From: Myxococcota bacterium
GTDB taxonomy: Bacteria > Myxococcota_A > UBA9160 > SMWR01
Direction of reading: 5' to 3'
Length of the DNA stretch: 64,000 bases
Assembly (NCBI GenBank): GCA_022447545.1
Contig: JAKVBI010000015.1
Coordinates: forward strand, 124,001 to 188,000
Shown here piece after piece: positions 19,884 to 27,647 of this stretch. Both the position numbers and the translations under genes were made by a program. Positions within the stretch are counted from its first letter, which is position 1; each line of letters begins with the position of its first letter. The notes beneath the pieces were generated by a model. It did no database searches. It had not been told where the DNA came from and worked only from the letters and a program-made list of their open reading frames with translations.

Positions 19884-20781
19884 CGGTGTCCACCTGTTTC
19901 GGATCGTGTTTCAGATCCTTCATCACGTCGAAGTACGCGACGAGCGCATCGAGGTCGCGCTCAGAGAGGTGTAAGTTGGACGGCATGCTGGTGTAACGAA
20001 AGCTTTCGGGGTTGCGAATGAAGGCCTTGATCTGCGCGCGTGGTCGATATTCGGAAATTCCCCTGGGCACGTTGAGATCGGGCCCCACTTTACCGCCCTC
20101 ACCATTGACGGCGTGGCACGCGACACACTCCCGCTTGAAGATCTCATAGCCCGCGCGTGCGGGTGAATCGGCCGGGGCGGAACTCGGCACCGTGCGGGGG
20201 TAACGACCTTCAAAGCTGCCGATCTCGATACTGGCCAGCTGATAGGGCCACGGGTAGTGGTGAGGGTCCGCCTGATCGACTCCTGTCCAAACCATGTACA
20301 AAGGGCTCGGATCGGCGCCGCTGCGACCGATGGGCGGCCAGGGAACTGGCACCGGGGGCTCAGTCGCATCGCGGGCGAACTCCCCCAGATCGGCGAAGGC
20401 CAGGTAGCCGCCGGACTCCGCGAGACGTTCGGCACTCGCCGTCTTTGAGTACCCATCCCTCGCGCGCAGGATGAACGTCGCCCCGGGAGCTGCCGGCGCC
20501 GCAAACCCGAGGTCCAAAACGGTGTGCAGGGGGCAGGCGAGATAGACCTTGGAAGTCTCGTAATATGGGTCGCGCTCGACCCAAACTGGGCGCAGTCCAC
20601 ATTGTTCGCTCAATCGTTGGACAGAAATCTCGCGCACCGGTGCACCATCACGCTCGAAACTCAGGACGCTCGAGTCGCCCGCCGCAGTGACGGAGGTCGC
20701 GACCAACGAGAGCAAAGCCCCCACCCGTTGCGGGGTCAGCCCCCGAGCCTGCTTCCACATTCCCATGACGAGGGCGATCAT
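19873..20781 (-). CDS. Secreted monohaem cytochrome c protein with N-terminal molybdopterin-domain-like region
   Basis: A 302-residue exported protein. The N-terminus has a signal-like hydrophobic stretch (about residues 19-35) ending near TAAGDS. Residues ~38-190 weakly resemble the substrate/cofactor domain of sulfite-oxidase-type proteins but lack a clear molybdopterin cysteine, so this is tentative. The C-terminal ~90 residues are a class I cytochrome c: ECVACHAVNGEGGK with haem cysteines 219 and 222 and His223, GPDLNVPRG, and the likely axial Met266 in SMPSNL. Its last 11 bases overlap the GTP cyclohydrolase II-like gene, so both are on one transcript, although one product is periplasmic and the other cytoplasmic. 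Several in-frame ATGs make the start uncertain by up to seven codons. Confidence 0.85.
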   Translation of the reverse strand: MIALVMGMWKQARGLTPQRVGALLSLVATSVTAAGDSSVLSFERDGAPVREISVQRLSEQCGLRPVWVERDPYYETSKVYLACPLHTVLDLGFAAPAAPGATFILRARDGYSKTASAERLAESGGYLAFADLGEFARDATEPPVPVPWPPIGRSGADPSPLYMVWTGVDQADPHHYPWPYQLASIEIGSFEGRYPRTVPSSAPADSPARAGYEIFKRECVACHAVNGEGGKVGPDLNVPRGISEYRPRAQIKAFIRNPESFRYTSMPSNLHLSERDLDALVAYFDVMKDLKHDPKQVDTGDL

Positions 20782-20839
20782 AACGTGGCCCAGGCCGGCC
20801 GAACGAGCGCACCGTGCTTGAAGGCCCCGAATGAGACCG

Positions 20840-21811
20840 TCAAGATCTCGCGGGGGATCCGCGTTGGATCACCACCAAGCGACCCACCAGTTGCGGAGGC
20901 GGTGCTTCCTCCACCGGGTTGCACTCGAGTCTTGCGCCCACTCCCTGCACCAAGTGCAGGCCGTCGCGAGTCTCCACGAAACCCTTGACGCGCAGAGCCC
21001 CCAATTGAACCAGGCGAGTCGAGAGGTCCTCCCACTCCGCACCGGCGGGAACCTCCAGGACCTCCGTCGAATATTCCGTGTGGCTGTGGGGAGCCGGTGC
21101 ACGCGCCTCCTCCCGGCGCCGGGCTCGCAGGCCCTCGGGGTCCGGCGGAAACAACAGGTCCGCGGAGACATCAGCGTGTTGCGCGTACAGAATCGGCGCG
21201 TCGGGTTCGATCGAACGCAGCGTGGCCTCATGGACGGCCAGACGCTCGGCCGGCACGAGATCCGTCTTGTTGAGTACCAGCAGGTCTGCAGAGGAGACCT
21301 GGTGCCCAAACGTGGCGTCGCGATCGACCCCCTGCTCGAGTTGCTCGGCATCGACCAGCACCACCGCAACATCGTCCCCCGACCAATCCGATACCGGAGG
21401 ACGCCATAAATTCATCTGCACCTCGTACGGGAGCGCCACCCCCGAGGTTTCGACCACGATCCAATCGGGACGAGCGCGATCACGGAGTTGCTGCAACGTT
21501 GCGATCAGGTCATCGGAAAGGCGACAACACACACATCCACCATCGAGTTCCACGTAGTTGTCATCGGGACTGGCCAACAGAGCCTGGTCGATCCCCAACT
21601 CTCCAAACTCATTGCTCACGACGGCCATCTTGACACCCGTGTGCCGGGCCTCCTCGAGAAGGCGACGCACCAATGTGGTCTTGCCCGCGCCCAGAAACCC
21701 CGAAACAACGGCAATGGGGATGCGGGCACTCAAGGTCGGTTTCCCGCAGTCATCGGGTTCGAGGTTCGCATGAGGGATTCCTTCGCTGCCACCGAGTTTC
21801 GCGCATGCCAT
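20840..21811 (-). CDS. CobW/COG0523-family G3E GTPase (putative metal chaperone)
   Basis: Cytoplasmic GTPase of 323 residues. Walker A is GFLGAGKTT (about 38-46), the metal-binding CxCC motif is in GGCVCCRLSDDL (about 91-102), the switch region is VVETSGVA, and NKTD gives guanine specificity. The C-terminal CobW_C region follows, with a HSH segment near 245. Family members deliver zinc, cobalt or iron to client enzymes. It sits ~60 bp upstream of the cytochrome gene, in a run that ends with two enzymes whose families use zinc or other divalent metals, so a chaperone role for them is plausible but unproven. No Zur box was looked for successfully in the upstream gap. Confidence 0.88.
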   Translation of the reverse strand: MACAKLGGSEGIPHANLEPDDCGKPTLSARIPIAVVSGFLGAGKTTLVRRLLEEARHTGVKMAVVSNEFGELGIDQALLASPDDNYVELDGGCVCCRLSDDLIATLQQLRDRARPDWIVVETSGVALPYEVQMNLWRPPVSDWSGDDVAVVLVDAEQLEQGVDRDATFGHQVSSADLLVLNKTDLVPAERLAVHEATLRSIEPDAPILYAQHADVSADLLFPPDPEGLRARRREEARAPAPHSHTEYSTEVLEVPAGAEWEDLSTRLVQLGALRVKGFVETRDGLHLVQGVGARLECNPVEEAPPPQLVGRLVVIQRGSPARS

Positions 21812-21846
21812 CGTCTACCGACAACGAATCGGACTCGATCCCGATC

Positions 21847-22893
21847 TCAGAGAAACAGCCGGCCCAGTTCCTCGAGGGTGCCCTGAACTTCATGGTCCTC
21901 GGCCCCCGGAACCCGCGCCGACGCGATCAGGTGGGTCATGCCCAACTCTTCCCGATAACGAGCGATGCGTTCTTCCACGGCCGCCACACTCCCCACGATG
22001 GCCCAATCGTCGGTGTCGCCATCTGCGAGGCGACGCAGACGGGCGGGCCGAGCCTTCGCCAACCCAGCCGCCTGCCGTTTCAACCCCAAACGAACCCGGG
22101 CCTCGGCAGCCTCGTTGGAACTCACGAAAACACTGCGAATGATGGGAACCTCGGCCACTTCCGTCCCGTGGGCAGCCATGGCCGCTGCACGGTGCTGGCT
22201 GTAGTTCTCCGCCAGGCGCTCTAGCGGCTCGATGGGCGAAGCGAGATAGGGCAGACCCAGGCGCCCGGCCTGCTCCACGGCCTTGGGACCGAAGGCCGCC
22301 AGCCACAGCGGGGGGTGAGGCCGCTGAACCGGGAGCGGCGAAAGCCGGGTTTCCTCATCAGGTCCGGCCGAGGATCCCAGGGCTTCCCCGCGCCAGGCCC
22401 GCTGCATACTGGCAAGCACCTCCTCGAAACGCTCGCGCTTGCCGCTGGACGAGACCCCGAAGCCCTCGAACAGGGAGCGCTGAAACCCCCGTCCGAGGCC
22501 GAGGATGACACGACCGCCGGAGATCTGATCCAGAACGGCCACCTCGGCGGCAGCGTGAATCGGGTGCCGGACCGTCAACAGATAAGAGGTCGTCGCCAGG
22601 CGAATCCTCTGGGTGCGTGCCGCCGCAGCCGCCAGTAGCAGCATCGGCGCTGGGATGGAGCCCGGGCCGGAAAAGTGATGCTCTGGTAGCCAGAGCGAGT
22701 GAAAACCCATCCGGTCGGCCTGCTCGGCCTGGCCAGCGAAAGAAGCATCGAGACCCGCCGAACGCACCGCGTGATTCCAGGGCGTCACACCGACGCGAAG
22801 CGCCGAAGCCGGGGGCCGATTCACGGCGGGGTCCGAAGCAGGGTTCGATGTGACGTTCATGTCGATCCGTCGCCAGTAGAGAAACTCGAACAT
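21847..22893 (-). CDS. LLM-class (luciferase-like) flavin-dependent oxidoreductase
   Basis: A 348-residue TIM-barrel flavoprotein of the bacterial luciferase-like monooxygenase group. Landmarks are QADRMGFHSLWLPEHHF near 60-76, RIRLATTSYLLTVRHPI near 100, LDQISGGRVILGLGRGFQ near 125, and PHPPLWLAAFG near 190. Such enzymes use FMNH2 or F420H2; the cofactor cannot be decided. The first ATG is used; a second in-frame ATG 33 bases downstream is equally plausible because neither has a strong ribosome binding site. It is the first gene of the five-gene minus-strand run leading to the SIS-creatininase fusion. Confidence 0.88.
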   Translation of the reverse strand: MFEFLYWRRIDMNVTSNPASDPAVNRPPASALRVGVTPWNHAVRSAGLDASFAGQAEQADRMGFHSLWLPEHHFSGPGSIPAPMLLLAAAAARTQRIRLATTSYLLTVRHPIHAAAEVAVLDQISGGRVILGLGRGFQRSLFEGFGVSSSGKRERFEEVLASMQRAWRGEALGSSAGPDEETRLSPLPVQRPHPPLWLAAFGPKAVEQAGRLGLPYLASPIEPLERLAENYSQHRAAAMAAHGTEVAEVPIIRSVFVSSNEAAEARVRLGLKRQAAGLAKARPARLRRLADGDTDDWAIVGSVAAVEERIARYREELGMTHLIASARVPGAEDHEVQGTLEELGRLFL

Positions 22894-23000
22894 ACAATCG
22901 CCGGGTCACTCCGGCGATCACTGCGTCGAGAATCGCGAATCAGCACCGTTGATTTCACAGCCGGAAAGACACCTGTGAAACTCCAGAGGGACGTCGAACC

Positions 23001-23040
23001 TCGAAAACTGGACACCGGAAGCTGGGCATCGAAAACTGGA
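23001..23040. repeat. Imperfect 28-bp tandem duplication
   Basis: TCGAAAACTGGA occurs at 23001-23012 and again at 23029-23040, and the following ~16 bases of each copy are partly conserved. The duplication lies in the leader of the lipoprotein gene at 23084. Confidence 0.6.
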
Positions 23041-23052
23041 GGTTGGAAGTTC

Positions 23053-23068
23053 GAGGCCCATAGGCCTC
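23053..23068 (+). other. Leader hairpin upstream of lipoprotein gene
   Basis: Perfect 6-bp inverted repeat GAGGCC-CATA-GGCCTC ending a few bases before the AAAGGAG ribosome binding site of the TTG-started gene. It could modulate ribosome access; no terminator-like T-run follows. Confidence 0.4.
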
Positions 23069-23083
23069 AAGAAAGGAGTCCCC

Positions 23084-23752
23084 TTGCGTCAAAGTGGATT
23101 CATTTTGTGGCTGGCTGCCCTGACGCTGGCCTGCGCCCGCATCCCCGGCACGACTCCGGTCTACGACGTGGTCTCGGTCACTCCTCGAGGGCCTCTCCTG
23201 GAGGTGAGCCTCCAGTGGACGGCGCCCCAAGCCACCCTCTCTTCGGACGCGATCTTGAGCCTGCTGTTTCCGGCAAGACCGCCTTGTGAGCACCTGTTGA
23301 CGCCGGGAACCCGCCTCGAATATCTGCCCGGGGGCCAGACAGGTTCGGTGCGATCGGGAGGCGAATCCTGTGAGGCCGTTGGAATCGCTTCGCTGGGCGA
23401 ATGGCGCGACCGACGCCCGCGACCGTCGAGAGGCGGGCCCCTGCCCAGGGCACAAGCGAATTTCCGCACCGTGGACTCGGGGGCCGGCTTTGTGATCGTG
23501 CGTGGGCGTTTCCCCCTGGCGGCTCGGGTGGGGTGGGTGGGTGGAGAGGACACCCTCGCCCTGATCACCGACCTCCCCCGCTGCGGGGCCGTGGTCGAGC
23601 GCGGTGTGGCTTCCATGGAGTACCGACCGGCAGGCAAACCGGCACTGTCACTGGTGGACAGCCAGGGCCCTTGTTCCATCGCGGGTTTTGCTCGACCTGC
23701 GATCCTGGAAGCGCTCGGGAAGACTCCGAGCGAAGGCCGGGACGAGAGCTGA
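23084..23752 (+). CDS. Hypothetical lipoprotein
   Basis: A 222-residue protein with a short lipoprotein signal (LWLAALTLAC, cysteine at about residue 17). The mature part contains several cysteines (around 68, 95, 166 and 197) that could form disulfides, and no recognised domain. The TTG start is well supported by AAAGGAG five bases upstream and by the signal peptide beginning at once. It precedes the histidine kinase gene by ~170 bp on the same strand; whether it is sensed by or functions with the kinase is unknown. Confidence 0.75.
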   Translation: MRQSGFILWLAALTLACARIPGTTPVYDVVSVTPRGPLLEVSLQWTAPQATLSSDAILSLLFPARPPCEHLLTPGTRLEYLPGGQTGSVRSGGESCEAVGIASLGEWRDRRPRPSRGGPLPRAQANFRTVDSGAGFVIVRGRFPLAARVGWVGGEDTLALITDLPRCGAVVERGVASMEYRPAGKPALSLVDSQGPCSIAGFARPAILEALGKTPSEGRDES

Positions 23753-23925
23753 TTCCCAGTTCCACACGCCACTGGCTTCGCCCAATGCCGACACACCCCC
23801 CCTTGGTCCCCCATCGACCCCCTTCCACAACTCGTCGAGGAAACGCGGACATACGCGTAATCCACTGAAATCGCTTGACAATCCGGAAAGGCTAAAATCC
23901 AATAAGTGTCCAGCGGAGGCTCGCA

Positions 23926-25218
23926 TTGGCCGATAGGTTGGAACAGATGAATCGCTTCGACCGGGTCCTACTCATCCGGCACGCCGCGATCTGCGTGGGT
24001 GCCGTGACCGCCTATGTGCTGCGCCAGGAGCTCAGCATTGGCTACACGGCGTTGTGGATCGTCGGGGTCAGTTCCTGGCTGAACTTCGGAGCGTACTTCT
24101 TCCGCACACGACCCTCGCTGACCCGTCTGTGCCTCATGGCTTCACCGGTCATCGGAGTGGGAAGTTGGGCGGCCCTGGCCGCATTGACGAACGGCGTGTC
24201 CTCACCCTTTGTGGCGGGTCTCTGGCTCGAGGTGATTCTGTCGGCCATGGCCCTCGCTCCCAGTGGCATCGTTCTCGTGACCGGCGGCGCTGTCGCAGCG
24301 CTCTGGCTCCAGCAGTGGGCGGTGGGGATCTCGAGCACCGTGGCCATTCCCATGGTGCTCAACAGTGGTTTCCTGCTCGCCATGGGTGCGGCCACCTTCA
24401 TGGTCAACCGCCGTTGGACGCGAACCCACGAACTGCTGGCTCGGAGCCACGACCAATTGGGACATCGCCTGGAAGCCCTGGAGCAGCAACTCGAGGACGA
24501 CCGGGCGCTCAGTTCCATGGGAGAGGGTGCAGCACGCCTGGCCCATGGGCACAAGAATGCCGTCCACAGCCTGCGCGGTTTCCTGAGTCTGATCGCGCCC
24601 AAACTCAAGGGCAGCGAGAGTGCCCTCGAGGGTCTGCGCATGGCAATCGACGACCTCGAGCGTTTGGCCTTCCTGACCCTGAACCCCCAGTCTCCCGACG
24701 ACGATGGACAGACGAGTCGGACCGAACCTTCGGAGCACTCGTCCTTCCGGCCGGTCGCAGTGATCGAACGGGTCCTCGAGGAAATCTCCGTCTCCCACCC
24801 GCGGGTTCACTGGAAGATCAACGACGACGCTTCGGAGGCGGAACTCGAACTCCCGGTCTCGGATTTCACCGAAGTCGTGCGCGCGCTGATCACCAATGCC
24901 GTGGAGTCCATGACCAGCGGTGGCGACGGCATCGTGACGACCTACTGCTCCTCCACGTCGTTTCACATGACGGTGAGCGACCAGGGCCATGGGGTGGCGC
25001 CGGACGACGCCCAGCGGATTTTCGAACGTGCCTACACCACCAAACCCCAGGGCAGTGGCTACGGATTATTCCTGGCGCGCAAGTTCATCGAAGGAGAGAA
25101 CGGTCGGATCCGTGCGAGGCCCGGCGATTCCGGAGGCGCGGTGTTCGAAGTCGAGCTGCCCCTTTCCTCGAGTTCGGGGGAAAGTGCCCCTACAAACCGC
25201 ACGGAAGCAAACTCATGA
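23926..25218 (+). CDS. Membrane histidine kinase (NtrB-like core)
   Basis: Sensor kinase of 430 residues. Five or six transmembrane helices fill residues ~14-160, followed by a short coiled-coil-like linker (~165-195). The phosphoacceptor region reads LAHGHKNAVHSLRGF, with His207 as the likely phosphorylated residue. The ATPase domain shows LITNAVESM (N box), DQGHGVA (G1), and FERAYTTKPQGSGYGLFLA (F/G2). No large extracellular sensor domain is present, so the membrane bundle itself is probably the sensor. The TTG start has GGAGG six bases upstream. The stop overlaps the response regulator start as ATGA. Confidence 0.92.
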   Translation: MADRLEQMNRFDRVLLIRHAAICVGAVTAYVLRQELSIGYTALWIVGVSSWLNFGAYFFRTRPSLTRLCLMASPVIGVGSWAALAALTNGVSSPFVAGLWLEVILSAMALAPSGIVLVTGGAVAALWLQQWAVGISSTVAIPMVLNSGFLLAMGAATFMVNRRWTRTHELLARSHDQLGHRLEALEQQLEDDRALSSMGEGAARLAHGHKNAVHSLRGFLSLIAPKLKGSESALEGLRMAIDDLERLAFLTLNPQSPDDDGQTSRTEPSEHSSFRPVAVIERVLEEISVSHPRVHWKINDDASEAELELPVSDFTEVVRALITNAVESMTSGGDGIVTTYCSSTSFHMTVSDQGHGVAPDDAQRIFERAYTTKPQGSGYGLFLARKFIEGENGRIRARPGDSGGAVFEVELPLSSSSGESAPTNRTEANS

Positions 25219-26528
25219 ACGCAGCCTCCATTCTCGTCGTCGAGGACGATCGGTCCGCGGCCACCTACCTGAAGTTACTCCTCGAGGAGAACGGCCATCA
25301 GGTGACCACGGCCGGCAACGGTGTCGAAGCACTCGTGGCTCTCGAATCGGCCTCCTTCGACCTGATGCTGACGGACCTCCGGATGCCGGAGATGGACGGG
25401 CTCGACCTCACCTCCCACGTGCAACAGCGCTGGAACGACCTGCCCGTCATCCTGATCACCGCTAATTCCGACGTCTCGGATGTGGTGGCGGCCATGCAAC
25501 TCGGCGCCATCAACTACCTCGTCAAACCCGCAGCGGCGCCAGTGGTTCTAGCAGCCGTCAACAAGGCCCTGCGAACCCACAAGCGATCTCGGCAATCTCA
25601 CGTAGGCGTCGGCGACATCGTAGGCGAGAGCCGCGGCGTCGTAGAGGTTCGCCACCTCGTCAGCCTGGCTGCTCGCAGCGATGTCCACGTCCTCATTACC
25701 GGCGAAACGGGAACCGGTAAGGAACTGGTCGCGACCTCGATCCACGGAAACTCGGCACTGAGCAGTGGCCCCCTGGTAGCCCATAATTGTGCCGTCTCGC
25801 CGCGGGACTTGTTCGAGAGCGAGTTCTTCGGACATCTAAAGGGCTCCTTCACGGGCGCGGATCGTGAACACAAGGGTCTGCTGACGCGTGCCCACGAGGG
25901 CGTGCTCTTCCTCGACGAACTCGAAGCCCTGGAACTGGCCCACCAGGCCAAGCTGCTCCGGGTACTCGACGACGGGGTCGTCCGGCCGGTGGGATCGGAA
26001 AGCGCACACGAGGTCTCGGTCCGTTTCCTGGCCGCCACCAACCTGGACCCCCAACAGATGATGGCCGACAAGACCCTGCGTGACGATCTCTACTACCGCC
26101 TGCGGGGCTTCGAGGTACGGCTTCCACCCCTGCGTGAACGCACCGGCGACATTCCGCTCCTCGTAGCCCACTTCCTTTCCGAGGACTCTCCCGGTGTGCA
26201 CCCCGACGCCATGGAGACTTTCTGTCGAAAGCCCTGGCCCGGCAACGTTCGGCAGCTGCGCAACGCCGTCCTGAGTGCCCAAGCGGCCGCAGGCTCCAGC
26301 ATGATCGGCGTGCGCCACCTGTCCATCGACCCGACGCCACTGTCCGGCCCCGATCCGGCTAGCAATGAGCTGAAGGTTTCCGGCTCCACCCTGCGGGACC
26401 TCGAACGCAGCGCCATCGAGCAAACCCTGCGCGAATGCGGGGGCAATCGAAGCCGGGCCGCTGCAAGCCTCGGCATCGACCGCTCGACCTTGCGCCGAAA
26501 GCTGAAAGAATTCAGCCTCGACTCCTGA
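25215..26528 (+). CDS. Sigma-54-dependent response regulator (NtrC family)
   Basis: A 437-residue regulator. Residues 1-120 form the receiver with phospho-Asp54 in LTDLRMPEMDG and Lys104. The AAA+ domain has Walker A GETGTGKE (163-170), Walker B LFLDELE (231-237) and an R-finger region. The sigma-54 contact loop is GSFTGA (210-215) rather than the usual GAFTGA. The C-terminal Fis-type HTH (about 395-432) contains CGGNRSRAAASLGIDRSTL. It is coupled to the upstream kinase by an ATGA overlap and should be its partner. No -24/-12 promoter target was identified nearby. The Ala-to-Ser change in the loop is conservative and probably tolerated. Confidence 0.94.
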   Translation: MNAASILVVEDDRSAATYLKLLLEENGHQVTTAGNGVEALVALESASFDLMLTDLRMPEMDGLDLTSHVQQRWNDLPVILITANSDVSDVVAAMQLGAINYLVKPAAAPVVLAAVNKALRTHKRSRQSHVGVGDIVGESRGVVEVRHLVSLAARSDVHVLITGETGTGKELVATSIHGNSALSSGPLVAHNCAVSPRDLFESEFFGHLKGSFTGADREHKGLLTRAHEGVLFLDELEALELAHQAKLLRVLDDGVVRPVGSESAHEVSVRFLAATNLDPQQMMADKTLRDDLYYRLRGFEVRLPPLRERTGDIPLLVAHFLSEDSPGVHPDAMETFCRKPWPGNVRQLRNAVLSAQAAAGSSMIGVRHLSIDPTPLSGPDPASNELKVSGSTLRDLERSAIEQTLRECGGNRSRAAASLGIDRSTLRRKLKEFSLDS

Positions 26529-26537
26529 CGAGCAGCT

Positions 26538-27539
26538 TCAAACGAGGGCCCGAGCGCGTACGGCGGCACCGAACACCGGTGCCCGCGGGTCCAGTGCCAC
26601 GTGGATGGACATCCCCGCCAGGAGTTCCGAAAAGCGCCCTTTGTCGAGAAACGCCTCGAGAAAGGCGGGACTGCGGAGTGCAGGCAAGAGCTTGGGCGCG
26701 ATTCCGCCGCCGATCAGCACACCGCCCAGGGCCAGACAGCGCAGGGCATGGTTCCCAGCCTCGCTCCCGTAGACGGCCGCAAATCTGGCCACGGTCTGGA
26801 CACACACCTCATCTTCCCCCGCCAGGCCCACCTCGGCGACGACAGCGCTCGAATCGCCCGACGTGAGCCGCTCCGACAACCAGGCAGGCTCGGGATCGCC
26901 CGATGTCTGTCGCAAGTAGCGGTAGAGGCGAAAGATGCCCGCTCCCGAGAGCACCCGTTCACAACTGACATGAGCCCCGAATTCGGATTGGAGGTAACGA
27001 AGCAGACCGACCTCCTCCTTGCCGCGCGGAGCGAAGCCCGCGTGCCCCGCTTCGGTGGCAATGGCACGGTGATCTCGTCCGTCCCACACGAGGAGAGCCT
27101 CGCCCAGTCCGGTACCTGCAGCGATCACCGCGACGTTGCCCTTGCGCTGGGAGGAGCGCCCCTCCTGGAGGCACACCAATTGGTCTGGCGAAAGCTCCAA
27201 CATCCCGTAGGCACAGGCCTCGAGGTCGTTGAGCAGGACGACATGGGGAATCCCGAAACGGCGTGCCAGGTCCGCCGCATCGAGTTCCCAGTTCAAATTG
27301 GTCAGCGTCGCCCTCCCATCGAGCACGGGCCCGGCCACGCCCAAGCATGCGGCACCCAGCTGAGCTCTGAACTCCGCGGGCGCTCGTTCGAGAAAGGCGG
27401 CGATCACGGCGTCCAGGCCGTCGTGGGCGGCACTTTCGAATTCGGCTTCCCAGAGCGGCGCCAGGCTCCGGTCCCCCTCGGCGTAGAGTGCAACCACCGT
27501 CTTGGTTCCACCCACGTCGCACGCCAGCACGGTCTTCAT
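26538..27539 (-). CDS. glk: Glucokinase
   Basis: Phosphorylates glucose to glucose-6-phosphate with ATP. The 333-residue protein matches the proteobacterial Glk family: CDVGGTKTVVAL at residues 6-17 (phosphate 1), LTNLNWELDA, the catalytic Asp in LLNDLEACAYG, AAGTGLGEALL (phosphate 2), and EAGHAGFAPRG, where most relatives have EGGH. The start is the ATG with GGAAGG upstream; the frame extends 102 codons further up without similarity. Convergent with the response regulator and divergent from the GT39-like gene. Confidence 0.93.
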   Translation of the reverse strand: MKTVLACDVGGTKTVVALYAEGDRSLAPLWEAEFESAAHDGLDAVIAAFLERAPAEFRAQLGAACLGVAGPVLDGRATLTNLNWELDAADLARRFGIPHVVLLNDLEACAYGMLELSPDQLVCLQEGRSSQRKGNVAVIAAGTGLGEALLVWDGRDHRAIATEAGHAGFAPRGKEEVGLLRYLQSEFGAHVSCERVLSGAGIFRLYRYLRQTSGDPEPAWLSERLTSGDSSAVVAEVGLAGEDEVCVQTVARFAAVYGSEAGNHALRCLALGGVLIGGGIAPKLLPALRSPAFLEAFLDKGRFSELLAGMSIHVALDPRAPVFGAAVRARALV

Positions 27540-27647
27540 GATGCCTTCCCATGATGGGGCGCCCATCCCGCAAGCGCCAGCCACGGCCCGGAGAAGGATC
27601 AGACCAAACCCCAGCGGTTGGGAGGCGGCCTTGGCTACTCTGGCGCA

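Noticed and set aside
23001-23040. CRISPR array
   Set aside because: Only two imperfect repeats with 16-base intervals that are themselves similar; no cas genes.
23875-23903. TTGACA upstream of the histidine kinase as a -35 box
   Set aside because: The only -10-like hexamer (TAAAAT) lies 12 bp away, which is too close; nothing suitable at 16-18 bp.
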